Shown: one piece after another, positions 47,462-58,400 of the stretch
Layout: each line of letters starts with the position of its first letter
How positions within the stretch are numbered: the first letter of the stretch is position 1
Assembly (NCBI RefSeq): GCF_000499385.1
Contig: NW_013654529.1
Span: forward strand, 124,001 to 188,000
From: Eimeria necatrix
Lineage: Eukaryota; Apicomplexa; Conoidasida; Eucoccidiorida; Eimeriidae
Length of the DNA: 64,000 nucleotides
Direction: 5' to 3'
Position numbers and translations under genes: made by a program
Notes under the pieces: generated by a model
Databases searched by the model: none
Seen by the model: only the letters and a program-made list of their open reading frames with translations
Told to the model about the DNA's origin: nothing

Positions 47462-49884
47462 ATGGCCTCAGGGGCAGAGGGGCCCAAAGGACCTCTCGTG
47501 GGGCCTCTCGGGGGACCTCTTCAGGGCCAATCAGAGCCTGAAGAGGTCTTAAGGGTCCTGGTGGTGGGAGAAGCAGCAGCAGGGAAAACTGCGCTGCTGC
47601 AGCTGTTGGAGAAGCACGCGGCTGAGTTGGGCAGTGCACGCATAGCTCAACAAGAGGAGGATAGGGCAAAAGCCGCAGCTGCAACAGAAGTACAAACAGG
47701 TAATGATATTGACAGAAGCAATCATACGCGAAACTATCGGAAACTCCGTGCGTTTTCTGTCGTTGCTCTTTTTGGCTGTGCCTTGCATGCTGACGCTGAT
47801 GCATTCTTGCCACCTTCTGCTGAAAGCCTCACATTTGCTGCCCCCTTTTATGTCTTTATGTACCAGGACCCCTCGGCTGCCCAAGTTTGACCCATGTTGT
47901 CAGTTTAGAGGAAGACTCGGCAGCAGCAGCAGCTGCAGCCGCAGCGGGGAAAGCTGAGCTTCAGGCTTCGCCCCTGTCCGCGCTTATGGGCTATCGCTCA
48001 ACTTGCGGTGTTAATATTGTCCCTTTGAGGTGTACAGACACCTCAGGTGAGAACTACTTGGTGGAGTTCTGGGAGGTCGGAGGATCCTCAGCCACAAAAG
48101 CCACTCGGGCGCTTCTTTACGCCATGCCTTTTGACGGTGGGACCTGGGGCTCAGGATTTCGGGCCATTTTTTTTTGAGATTTGTGACACAGTGTTTTTCT
48201 TTTCGATGTCGCTAGGCTGTTGTCGAATTGGTGGTGTTGTGGCTCTGCGTGTTGTGCCTTCATAGCTGGCTGAGAGTCTGTGGACTGGGGCCTAAGGCGT
48301 GAGCTCTTATTGTACGAGTGTGCGTTTTAGGAGTTTGGCTTGCTTATGAAAGTGGAAGCGAGGCAGCATTTAGGTCTTTGCCCGCTTGGCTGCTCGAAAT
48401 TTGCATGCGGGCTGGCACGCGTCCGTCCGAGGTCTTCTTCCAGCGGCGGCAGGTGCTGCTGCAGGAGGGAAAGAAGCAAAGGCAGAAGCAGCAAAAGCTT
48501 CAGCTTGAGGAAGAAAGGAATCTTGGCGATGACGTTGAACTGCAGGACCTGGGTATGGCTGCGGCGTCCTGTTGTGTTCATTTGTTGCCCTCCCAAATCT
48601 TCCATCTCCTTGTTTGACTTATTCGAGCATATATGCACACGTTTGCATCCTTGCCCAACATGCATTAATATGTCTCGCTGTGGTTTTTCTACCATCAAGC
48701 TTGTGCTTGTTTTCATCTGCCAAAGTTTTGAGCTATCAGGCCTTTTCCTGTGGCCATCTGTGTCCGTCTGCATTGCTCTTCGGTGGCGCCTCTTTTTCTT
48801 CACTTCTCGTCTGTGTGGGACTGCCTATTTGTGTGCTTCGCTTTGAATTCTTTCAGTGCTTGTGGTGCTACCTCTGCACCAATTTGTCTTCCCTTTCTTG
48901 ACACGATTTCATGCGTTTTATAGGGCATTTTGGCGCGCTAGTGATGCTTTTGCAGGAAGTTGCTCTTGGGGCTGGCGGTTACGCTGCGGTCTTTGTCCCA
49001 TTTTGGTTGTCGCCACAAAGGCAGACAGGGGCCCTTTTGGGAGTACTCAAGGGAGTCTTCAAGGCTTCTCTCAGGGGGCCCTTCAAAGCTCTCCTTCAGC
49101 TCGTCGTATCTGGAAAGCCAATGAATGCAACTGGAAAGAACCCGGTGAACTGGCAAGGTATGCAGCAGCAGCAGGAAAACGAACCATTACTGGACGCGTA
49201 GGAGCATCACATGGCACAGGGAAACCAGCAGGCTGTGGATGTGTTTTCGATTCAGGCTGCTTGGGAGATACAGTGCTGTAGAGCACAAGATTTGGCTTGC
49301 AGCATACAGCCAAGTGCGTCGATGGACTCTGGCCCTAAAATCTTCAAGCTCGAGGTTTTGGCCTGATGCGTCGCTGTGGCTAGGGACATTGCGCAAGCGT
49401 TAGCATGAGCGTGCTTTCTGTGTGTGGTTGCTACTTCAGGAGGAGCAGCAAGAAATGAAGCGTCTCGCTTGCTCCCTTCTCAATGCAGCCGAGCTGATGC
49501 CGACGGTTAGTCAGTGGTAGAATACTTTTCGCTATATATGCAGTTTGAGGTGGATATGCGGATTCTTTGACAAGTGCATTTTAAGTCGACTTACGAATGC
49601 ATTCATTTAGTATGTAAATAGCTCTCAGATGCGGATGCACTGGCTTGTGTACATGTTCGCCAGCACTCTGATAACACTGGTCTTTTAAGGTGCGCTATCA
49701 AGGAGATATAATTGAATCTAGTAATACATATAGTGTAGGCGTCTGGGTGTTGTTCGTGTCTCTCAAACGTCAGAGTGCCGCTCTTGGTTTTATTGAAGTG
49801 GAGGTCTTCTTTCCTTTCCTCGCAAAGTGCAGCGCCTGCAAGCGAGCAGCAACTGCTGCCAGCCCAAAACCTTTCCCGTGTTAA
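47462..49884 (+). CDS. RABL3-like small GTPase
   Basis: A Rab-like G protein, closest in pattern to RABL3. Exons join in phase: 47462-47699, 47867-48136, 48331-48552, 48956-49157. Further in-phase candidates are 49303-about 49350, 49440-49505 (EEQQEMKRLACSLLNAAELM) and 49690 on; the stop is at 49884 if unspliced. Motifs in order: VLVVGEAAAGKTALLQLL (G1), GCPSLTHVV, a run of alanines, YRSTCGVNIVP (switch I), VEFWEVGGSSATKATRALLY (G3 region; WEVGG replaces WDTAGQ, as in the RABL3 WDVGGS), VWLAYESGSEAAFRSLPAWLL, and PILVVATKADR (G4). The nine-alanine insertion sits just before switch I, and a Gln/Lys/Glu-rich helical insertion precedes G4. Start chosen at ATG 47462; an upstream ATG at 47411 is possible. 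No C-terminal prenylation cysteine motif is certain; the frame does end PFPC. 3' end is tentative. Confidence 0.75.
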
Positions 49885-52431
49885 GCTTCCCCTGCAGCAG
49901 AATCAGCTGCAGATGAGGGAGCACAGGAGCAGGGCTGCATGAGTGAGCCCTAGCATCAGCATTGGCACCAGCAAAAGTTTCTACATTATCGGGAAAAACT
50001 GCAGACGCAGCAAGGCGTGCGGGCATGCACTCCTTCTGAAGCAGGATGTGCAGTTAGACTGTGCATTTGTCTGGGAATTATCGTGCGATTTTTAGTAGTG
50101 TTTTTAAACCGCGACTATGGGGATAAGTGGTATGCGGTTTTGTGGTAATCTACTCCAGCGAAGTGAACTAGAAGTTTGGAAGTAGGTAGCATGCGGGCTT
50201 TCAGTTGTATGTTTGAACCGAAAGAGTAAACTTTCGGGTACTTAGAAGCTCCTGGAGCCCCAAGCGGGGAGACGAACAGAAGAAGCATGCACACACACGG
50301 GCGCAAGGAGAGATGTGCACAGACGCCAACAGAAAAGAGCCGACATCTCGAGGAACGAAAATAGAGTCAGGCACGGCAAGAATAAATATAAGGTGCTGCC
50401 TTCCATCTAGAACTGGGCCTCCTTATGGGCTCTGTGCCACATTGTTCAAAGCGCCGTTCACAATCGAAAGTCCAAACTGCAGGACTTGGCCAAGAGGTGC
50501 TAGCTGCGCAAAGCTTGCATACTTGGGGGCCCCAGAACCAGCGAATCTGACTCTGAGCTTTAGTAGGCACGCATTTTGGTTGAAAAATTAGGCGCACGCA
50601 ATAACTGGGCTTGACCCAACGAAAGCGCCTCCAGGAGGCGCAGAACACGGAATACCTTTTCTTGGGCGCGTTGCGCTGAGGATGTCGAGTGCCCTATGAA
50701 CTGTTAGCATACTGCAAGCAAAGTGCAGGGCGGCTTTTTCGCCGGTGAAAATAAAACTCACATTTCTGCCCTACAGTGCGAAAGGGCTTTTTCTACAACC
50801 AAGCAAAATGAAGAGTGGTCAGAGACATAGTGTGCCGATAATCGAGATGTGTAAATTGCCTCATAGGCCAAACCATCAAAAGCGGCTGGTGGAGGCCTCG
50901 GGGACAAGGAAGTCATACAAGGTAAATTCGAGTGGAGTGATTTCGCGAGTGTTCATGTCGGGCATTTTGAGTATCCAACTAGTTTCGATTAAGTACTGAA
51001 TAGCATAGCATATACTGGTGCCTAGGGCGCTTTATAACCGTTTTACGAGCTCAGCTGTTAATTTGTACATAATATGGCGTGCCTCTACGAGTTTCTGAGA
51101 GCCAAGAGGGGGAATATCGGGGAGAAAAGAGGACAAGAAGAGTTCAGATGAAGAATGGGAATTTTGGAGTGGAAAGGTAAAGATATTGTCGACAAGACAA
51201 AATCAGGCGACTACAAGAAGATTGAGATGGATGCAGAAGACGTGCAGAGAGCATAGAAGATGAGAAGGAAGCAACGAAACTTCCCCTGCTTCTTCTTCTG
51301 CTGAATTCAAATGAAAGTGGACCGGGAGAAGGCATTTCTTTCCCCAGGAGTGTATTCCTACCGATAGAGTGCCATCGTTACCTTATTTATTTATTTGCCG
51401 ATTTATCGTCTGCATTTTTATGCATTCCTAGATGTCTGGTTACTTGTCTATGCATCTGCCCTTCTACATGCCTGTTCCGCGCACTGGTGTAATATTTGCA
51501 TGAATCTGTCGCGGTTGGTTCTATGCTTCCTTCCCTTTATTTCTCTCCTGCTGAGTGCCGTTGCCCCTCTTCGTTCCCACCCAAGAAGGCTTGTTGCCAA
51601 CCACGTATGACCCAGGAAGTATAAATCCGGAAGTATCCGTGGATATGGTACTCTGTGCACTGCGTAGATAGTTGGGAAGGGCGTAAAACGAGCCTTGTAA
51701 CACCCTCAAAACACAAGTCTCCGTAGATGTGCTCGAAAAGATCTACTTAATCGTTAAAATGTGTTAAATTGTTAAAATGGTATCAAATACGTGGAATGAG
51801 TAGGGATGTTTCGCAAAACAGGGAAGGATTGGTCGCTCAAACTGTGATGGCAACGAGTGGTAGTGACCCTTCGGGAACCTCTCCCCAACCCTGCGCGCCC
51901 TTCTCCTTGCCTGTTTGCCGTCTTGGTCGATTCCTGCTCCCTGTTAAACAAATAATATGAGCATGAAAAAGCGGGCAATGCCGACGCAACCAAGTAGTCG
52001 TGGGAATGAGCAAAATGCGGACCGAGCCACAAAGGGTTGGTGGGTGGTGACGGTCCAGCCATTCCAGCGCCTGCAGAGAGGCCCCCAAGGGGCCCCCATA
52101 CGAAAATGCGTAAACTAATACAAAGGCACTTCTTAATTTTTTGTTTTTAATACACTACTGGGGATGCGAGTGGACACAACGGCCATCCCCAGGATCTGGA
52201 GAGTCACTTAAGGGCCCAGGGGTCTAAGGATTCGGGTGTAGTTCAGAGTTTACATACCAGATTTTATGGTGGCGGGCCTCCATGGCCCTTGGGGGCAATT
52301 TGTTCTGAAAAAAGGCTCACAAGAGACCCTGACCACCCCCAGCTTGCCAGATGCAACAGTACGTGAAAGTGACACGAAACCAATTCCACACTCACCGCAG
52401 CTTTGGAAAAGGGGGATCTAAGGGAGACTGA
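49885..52431. other. Intergenic, no gene recognised
   Basis: Short frames only (up to 104 codons). No motif, RNA gene or notable repeat seen; CAG runs reappear sharply at about 52460, where the coiled-coil gene begins. The promoter and 5' UTR of that gene are presumably within the last few hundred bases. Confidence 0.45.
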
Positions 52432-55296
52432 ATGGCACTAGCAGTGCCAGTTTGCCATCATTGCCGTTGCTGCTGCTGCTGCTGCGTTTCAGTGGCTCCC
52501 TCCCGGGTGTGGGGCCCACAGGACAGCGGGGAGAGACGCCGGAAGGGCTGGCACTGCAGCTGCGGCCGCCGCTGCGCTGCTTGTGTCTCTGGCGGCTATC
52601 TGCGTGCGCTACAGCCTTCTGGAGAGACTCTGGCTGCTGCTGCGCATGCAGCGACGGCACCTGTTTCAGCAGCAGCAGCAGCAGCAGCAGCAAGGCCATG
52701 GCAACGTGCCAGGCGGACTTTGACTCCCCCACCCGTGTCGGAGTGTATGCATGCGTCGGAGGCCCACAGGCGCTGTAGCAGCACAGATGCCCTAAGGAAA
52801 GTGCAGCAGAGGGAGCAGGTGCCGGTGCTGCAGCAGCAGCAGCTGCACGCAGGGCATCTCATTTTTTCCACTTTCGCTGCTACCCAAGCTGCTGCCGCTG
52901 CTGATGCCTCCACTCCTCAGCAGCATCGGCAGCAGCAGCAGCAGCAGCAGAAGTTGCCGGGCACGGCGGGAACGAGCCAGTGGAAAACTTCAGCACCATG
53001 TCAACAGGTAGACAGACTGCTGCTGTCGCTGCCGCTGCTGCTGCTGCCGCGACAACCCCTCTTCTCTCTTTTCTAAAAAATCCAAATCCATCACATTGCT
53101 GCTTTTTGCTGCTGGTGCTGCGTGGCTGCCGCTGCTGTGCTGCAGTGCGCGCAGCTGCGCAGCGAGTTAGCTTTTTTCCAGCAGCAAACCGGTTTGCTGC
53201 GCGTTGAGCTACACAAGGCTGAGCGGGAAATTCAGGGAAAAAGGAATGAATTGAGGGAGAGAGACGCACAAATTCAAGTGCTTCAGGTACATCCAACGAG
53301 AGCCTTGGTGCAGCAGCTGCAGCACTGTTTCCAGCACTATTTGCTGCGGCAGCAGCGAAGCTTTTGCAGCACTAGGCGCTGCTGCTGCGACTATGGGTGC
53401 AGCACCGAGGAAAGCAGTAGAATGAATAGTCTTCCTTTACGAGCTCCGTGCTCTTGGTGCTGCCGGCGCTGCTGCTGCTGCTCCTTCAGGCCCAAGTCAA
53501 AACTCTGACATCCCAGCTGAATTGGCTTGCTGCTGCTGCTGCCGCTCGGCAGCCAGGCTATACAGCAGCTACGCCAGGCGCATTCACACCAACTGGGGAT
53601 CATGCAGCAACAAGCAGTGCAACAGCTGCAGATGCAGCAGCAGCAGCAGCTGGAAAGTGCTTGGATCCGTGAGCCTTGCTGCGATTTGTGCACAGTTGAA
53701 ATATCGGGGTTGAGGGCTTCTTAGTTTGGGGCACGGGAAAGTGAGGCCTCAGGAGCTAACAAGTCAGGGATTCAGAACTATGCATACAATGTTCAGAGCC
53801 CACAGCTTGCGCATCAGCAGATATTTTGTAAATTTCTCTTTCAGGGAAAGCCAGAGTAGTGGCTGGAAGGACTCAGTCACCAAGCGAGATGCATGGCGAG
53901 ATGGCTCTGCTTGCTCAGAAGGAACTGCAGCACCTTCGACGTCAGGCTTGCTGCTCCTGCACCCGCTGCGGATGCTTTACTGAAGCTTTTGCTGCTGCTG
54001 CTTTGCGGCTCTTTTCCAGTTGAAGAGTTCCGTGCTGCTGCTGGCGCCTGTGGTGCTGCTGGCGGCGATGGTGCCTGTGATGCGTTTGCTGCCACTGATG
54101 CTGCTAATCCTGCTGCTGCTGCTTATGCTGATCTGGGCGTAGCTGTAGGATGCGTGCAACTTTGTGAATCTCAGGACAGCAACATCGCTTCAGCAAACCG
54201 GTGCTGAATCCCAGGGCCAGTCTAATTGTCGCAGCAGCAGCCGCAGCAGCAGTAGCAGCAGCTGGATGCAGCAAGATGAACAGAATCTGGCTGCTTCAGC
54301 AGCAACCGCAGCAGTAACAGCGGGAAGCAGCTCACTAAATACTGAGCGGCTGCAGCTCAAGGCTGCCAGAGAAAGTTATGAAAGGGAACAAAAGGAACTG
54401 CTGCGGCTTCGGCAGCAGCTGCAGCAGAAGGCAGCGGAAATGCAACCGCTCCTAAGGTTCAGACGACGTGCTTCCCGCAAGATCCGCCAGCTAGCCGCAG
54501 AGCTGCAGCAACAGCAGCAGCATTCAGCAGCAAAGGAGCAGCAGCTCCTGCATAAGGCACAAGAGGCTGTGCTGCTGCGCGGAGCCTTGCGGAGGTAAGC
54601 ACGTCACCGGGCCAAAATCAAAAAGCGCGTTCGGGATGCTGCTGCTCCTGATGCTGCTGCTGCGAATATTTGCAGCTGGAGGAGCTGCTGCGCGTTTTAA
54701 TTGTGTTGTGCGATTACCTGCATGCAGCAAACGGCAGGATCTGCTGCGCTGCTGCGGCAGTGACGAGTCGCTGCAGCATTTGCAGCAACAGTTGCTGCAA
54801 TGGGTTGATGACGCAGCAGCAAGCGCAGCAGCCCGCGCGCGTGAAGCACGGAAAGGGCATGTCACACGCATTGCCGCTCAGCAGCGGTTGCTGCTGCTCT
54901 CTCTCTCGGGAAGCAGCAGCGGCACCAGCAGCAGCAAACGCCGTCGACTTCTGCGGGAATCTTACCTTGCGTCAAGCGGTTCTGCTGCTTCTGCATTTGG
55001 GTGAGCTTCAGAGTCGACTACAGCAGAAGGAGTACCAAAAATGACAGCTTTTTTTTGGTCGGCTCAACGGCGTAGCTTCACGCAGGTGCTGCTGCTGCTG
55101 TTGCTGCTGCAGGAAAGACGCGCTGTCGCCCAAGGAGCTGCACAAACAGCTCGCAGTTGTTCGCCTAATCAGTCGACGCCGCGCGCACCGATTGAAGGCA
55201 GTTGAAGGGGAGAGACTGCTGCTGCAGGAGCGCGTGCATTCCTTAGAACAGCAGCTGCAGCAGCAGCAGCAAACTCGCTTTGATGGAGCTACGACG
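52432..55296 (+). CDS. 5' exons of the giant coiled-coil gene
   Basis: Several exons on the plus strand read as coiled coil and are flanked by splice signals. About 52770-53007 (Gln-rich, ends CAACAG|GTAGAC) joins in phase 0 to 53146-53286 (RSELAFFQQQTGLLRVELHK, ends CTTCAG|GTACAT), which joins in phase 0 to 53490 on (AQVKTLTSQLNW). About 53846-53950 reads MALLAQKELQHLRRQ. About 54200-54594 reads ESYEREQKELLRLRQQL and RKIRQLAAELQQQQQ, with donor CGGAG|GTAAGC. About 54700-55010 contains DESLQHLQQQLLQWVDD. 55113-55296 (KDALSPKELHKQLAVVRL, ends ACGACG|GTATGC) joins in phase 0 to the giant exon at 55448. Not every junction between 53.5 and 55.1 kb is resolved, because CAG repeats give coil-like peptides in several frames. 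The start codon is uncertain. No motor, kinase or membrane domain is visible. Confidence 0.6.
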
Positions 55297-55447
55297 GTAT
55301 GCGGGACTCAACTTTTTCTGTCTGCTTGCTGCAGTGGCTATGCTGTCGATACAGATGCTTCAAAAGTTGCTGCCTTCACACCGGCAACTAATAATGACTG
55401 CAACGAGTAATGAATCATCTGGCTTGCTGCTGCTGCTGCTGCTGTAG

Positions 55448-58400
55448 GCTGCGCACGCGCAGGATCGCACAGCCACAGAAGGTCAGGGCTCTTGGCAGTC
55501 TACTCCAGACGCTGCAGCAGCGCAGCGGCAGCAGCAGATCACGGAAAATGCAGGCAAGAGCGCTAATTTCGTTGAACACCCGCTGCCGCAGCCACCAGCA
55601 GCAGAGCTAGAGGCGCAGCTGGAAACGATGAGGGAGACGCACAACCTGCTGCTTTCTCGGACGGAAACTGTCATGAGGCATCTTAATGAGATTACCCGCC
55701 AGTATACGCTGCTGCAGCAGCAGCACGAAGATTTGTTGCAGCAGCATGAAGAATTGCAGCAGCAGCACGAGGAGCTCCAGCAGCGGCAGCAGCAGCAGCA
55801 ACAACGGCAACAGGAGCAGCAGCCCCAAGTTATAGTCACTCCACAAGGGGAGCTTCAGCAACGCGAGAATGCTGCACGGCATAGGCTCGAGTTGCTGCAG
55901 CAACAGGCAGAAGCTCTGCATCAGGAAGTCCTACGACGGCAGCAGCAGCTGGAGAAGCAGCAGCTTCAACAACGGCTGGAGCAACAGCGACAGCACCAGC
56001 AGCAAGCCCCGCAGCATGTGCACAAACTGCTGCAGCACGATGAAGCAGCTGAACGTGAGGCTGTAACATCAGCAAATGAGGAAGCAGCAGTGCTTCAGCA
56101 GAGGAGACAGGAGCTGCTGCTGCAGGAACAGCAACTGGTGGCGCGTGAGGCTGCAGCGCAGCAGCAGCAAACTGAACTCCAGCAGCAACGCATGCAGCTG
56201 CAGCAGCAGCAGGCACAGCTGCAGCAACAGGAGCGCGAGTTGCAAAGGCAGCAAGCGTTGCTGCGGGAGCAGCAGAAGCAGCAGCTGGAACAGAAGGAGC
56301 AGCTGCAGCTGCAGCAGCTCCAACTCGAAGAGCACAGGCAGCTGTTGCAAAAGCAGGAGTTCGAACTGCAGCAGGAGCAACAGGAACGGCAGCTTGCTGC
56401 TGCGAAGGATCAAGACTTAATGCAGCAGCAGCAGCAAATTGACGACCAGAATACGCAGCTGCAGCATCTGGAGTTGCAGCTGGAAGAGCTGAAACAGCTG
56501 GTGCAGCAACAGCAACAGCTACTGCACCAACAAGAGGAGCAGCTTCAGCTACAAGAGCAGCAGCTGCAACAGCAAGAGCATCAGCTGCAGCAACAGGAAC
56601 AGGAGCTCCTTCAGCGGGACTCAGAATTACAGCAGCAAGAGCGACAGAGCGAAGAGATAGAGCAGCTGCGACAGCAGGCGCAGCAGCAGGAGCAGCAGCT
56701 GCAGCAGCAAGAGCAGCAGCTGCAGCATCAACAGAAGCAACTGCAGCAGCAAGAGAAGCAGGTGCAGCTGCTGAAGCATCAGCTGCAGGACCATGACCGG
56801 CTAGTGCAATTGCAAGAGCAGCACAAACAGCCGCCGGGGAATTCCCAGCAGCTGCTGCCAGGAAACAACTCAGAAGCAACAGCTTTGTTGCAGCAGCTGC
56901 AGCAAGACAATATGCAGTTGCAAGGCGACATAAGGTTACTCCAGCAACAACTAGAGGCTAGCGCTGCAGCACAGCAGCTGTTGCTGGGCAAGGCAGAGCA
57001 GCAGCAGCAGCTGCTGCTTACAGCAGCGGAGGAGAAGTCAGAGCTGCAGCGGCGAGCTGAAGCCTTCAAAAAGGAGGCCGCAGCAGCAGCAGCCACAGAA
57101 GACGCACTGCGCAGCAAGTGCGAAGAGCTATCAATCCGGTTGAGAGACGCCGAGGAAAATTCTGCAGCAGCAGCAGAAGGGGAGCAACAGCTGCAGCGGG
57201 AAGTGCAACAAATGCAGCAAGACCTGGCGGCGCTCACTGAGAGGCTAGCAACTACAGAGAGGCAACAACTGCAGCAGCTGCAGCACCAGCTGCAGCAGCA
57301 GGGTGAAACTGCAGACGGTGCGCCAGCCAGTAACCAGGTCAGCCGCATACAGCAAATCGTGGAGTTGCAGCAATTGCAGTTGCAACAGAAGCAGCAGCAG
57401 CTGCAGGAACAGCAGCTGCTAATAGAGGAGCTCCAAGCCAAACAGAAGGACACAGAAAACGAACTTGAACGATGCAGCAGGGAAAACGAGCAACAGCAGC
57501 AGTTGCTGCTGCAGCAGCTGGAACAAGAGAGACAACAAGCTGTTGCAGCAGCGGCTCGATACGCGCAACTGCAACAGGAGTACACGCACAAAACTCTAGA
57601 TCTCGAACGGTCTCTGTCGAAGGAAGCTGCGCTGCTCCAGCAGCAGCGGGAAACGCAAGCGGAGCTACTGCAGCAGCAAAAGGAACAGCTACAGCAGCAA
57701 GCGGAAGACTTGCGCCATGCACTTCAGATGCAGCAGATAACGAGCAAGTCGCTTCAGGATCAGTTGCAGCAGCAGCAGCAAGGAGCCGATGAGGCTCGAG
57801 CTGCGGCAAAAAAGCTCGAGGAGATCTGTGTACAGCTGAGGGAGCAGCTGCAGCAGCAAACGGCGGAGTTCGAGCAGCTGCAGCAGCAGCACAGCAATTT
57901 GCTTCTACAGCAACAACAGCAAGCTTGCGAGGTGGAGCAGCTACAGCAGAAACACACTGACTTGCTGCAGCAACACTCGTTGCTGCAGCAGCAATTGCGT
58001 CAGTCCGCCAGTGAGCTTTCCAGCCTGCAGTCTCTAGCTGAGACTCTGCAGCAGCGCCCTACGCTGTCTCTTCAGCAGCAGCACTTAGAGGCAGCAGAAC
58101 TCCAGCAGCAAGTAACAGCAACAGCTGATGCTGCCAAACTTCGACAGGAGCATCTGGGGCAAAACGACGCAGCAGCAGAGGAGCAGCAGCAACGGGAGGA
58201 GGACCAGATATCTCTGGAAAGGCAGCTACAGAACTTGCAGCAGCTGCACCAGGATTTACAGGAAGCATTCGCCGCTGCCCAGCAGCAGCAGCAGCAGCTG
58301 CAGCAACTGTACGAACGCCAGTCTGTAGAGCTTGTTCGCGCAGTGCAACGAGCAGGGCGTGCGGAGGCGGAGCGGCGGCTGCTGCAGCAGCAGCTGGAGG

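Noticed and set aside
52418..52732. Minus frame starting with a Leu-rich stretch that looks like a signal peptide
   Set aside because: The leucines come from an eight-unit CAG repeat read in antisense (CTG), so the resemblance to a secretory signal is compositional.
55836..57591. Minus frames of 347 codons (Ala-rich) and 270 codons (Cys/Ser-rich)
   Set aside because: Antisense of the coiled-coil exon; neither shows any fold, start context or splice signal.
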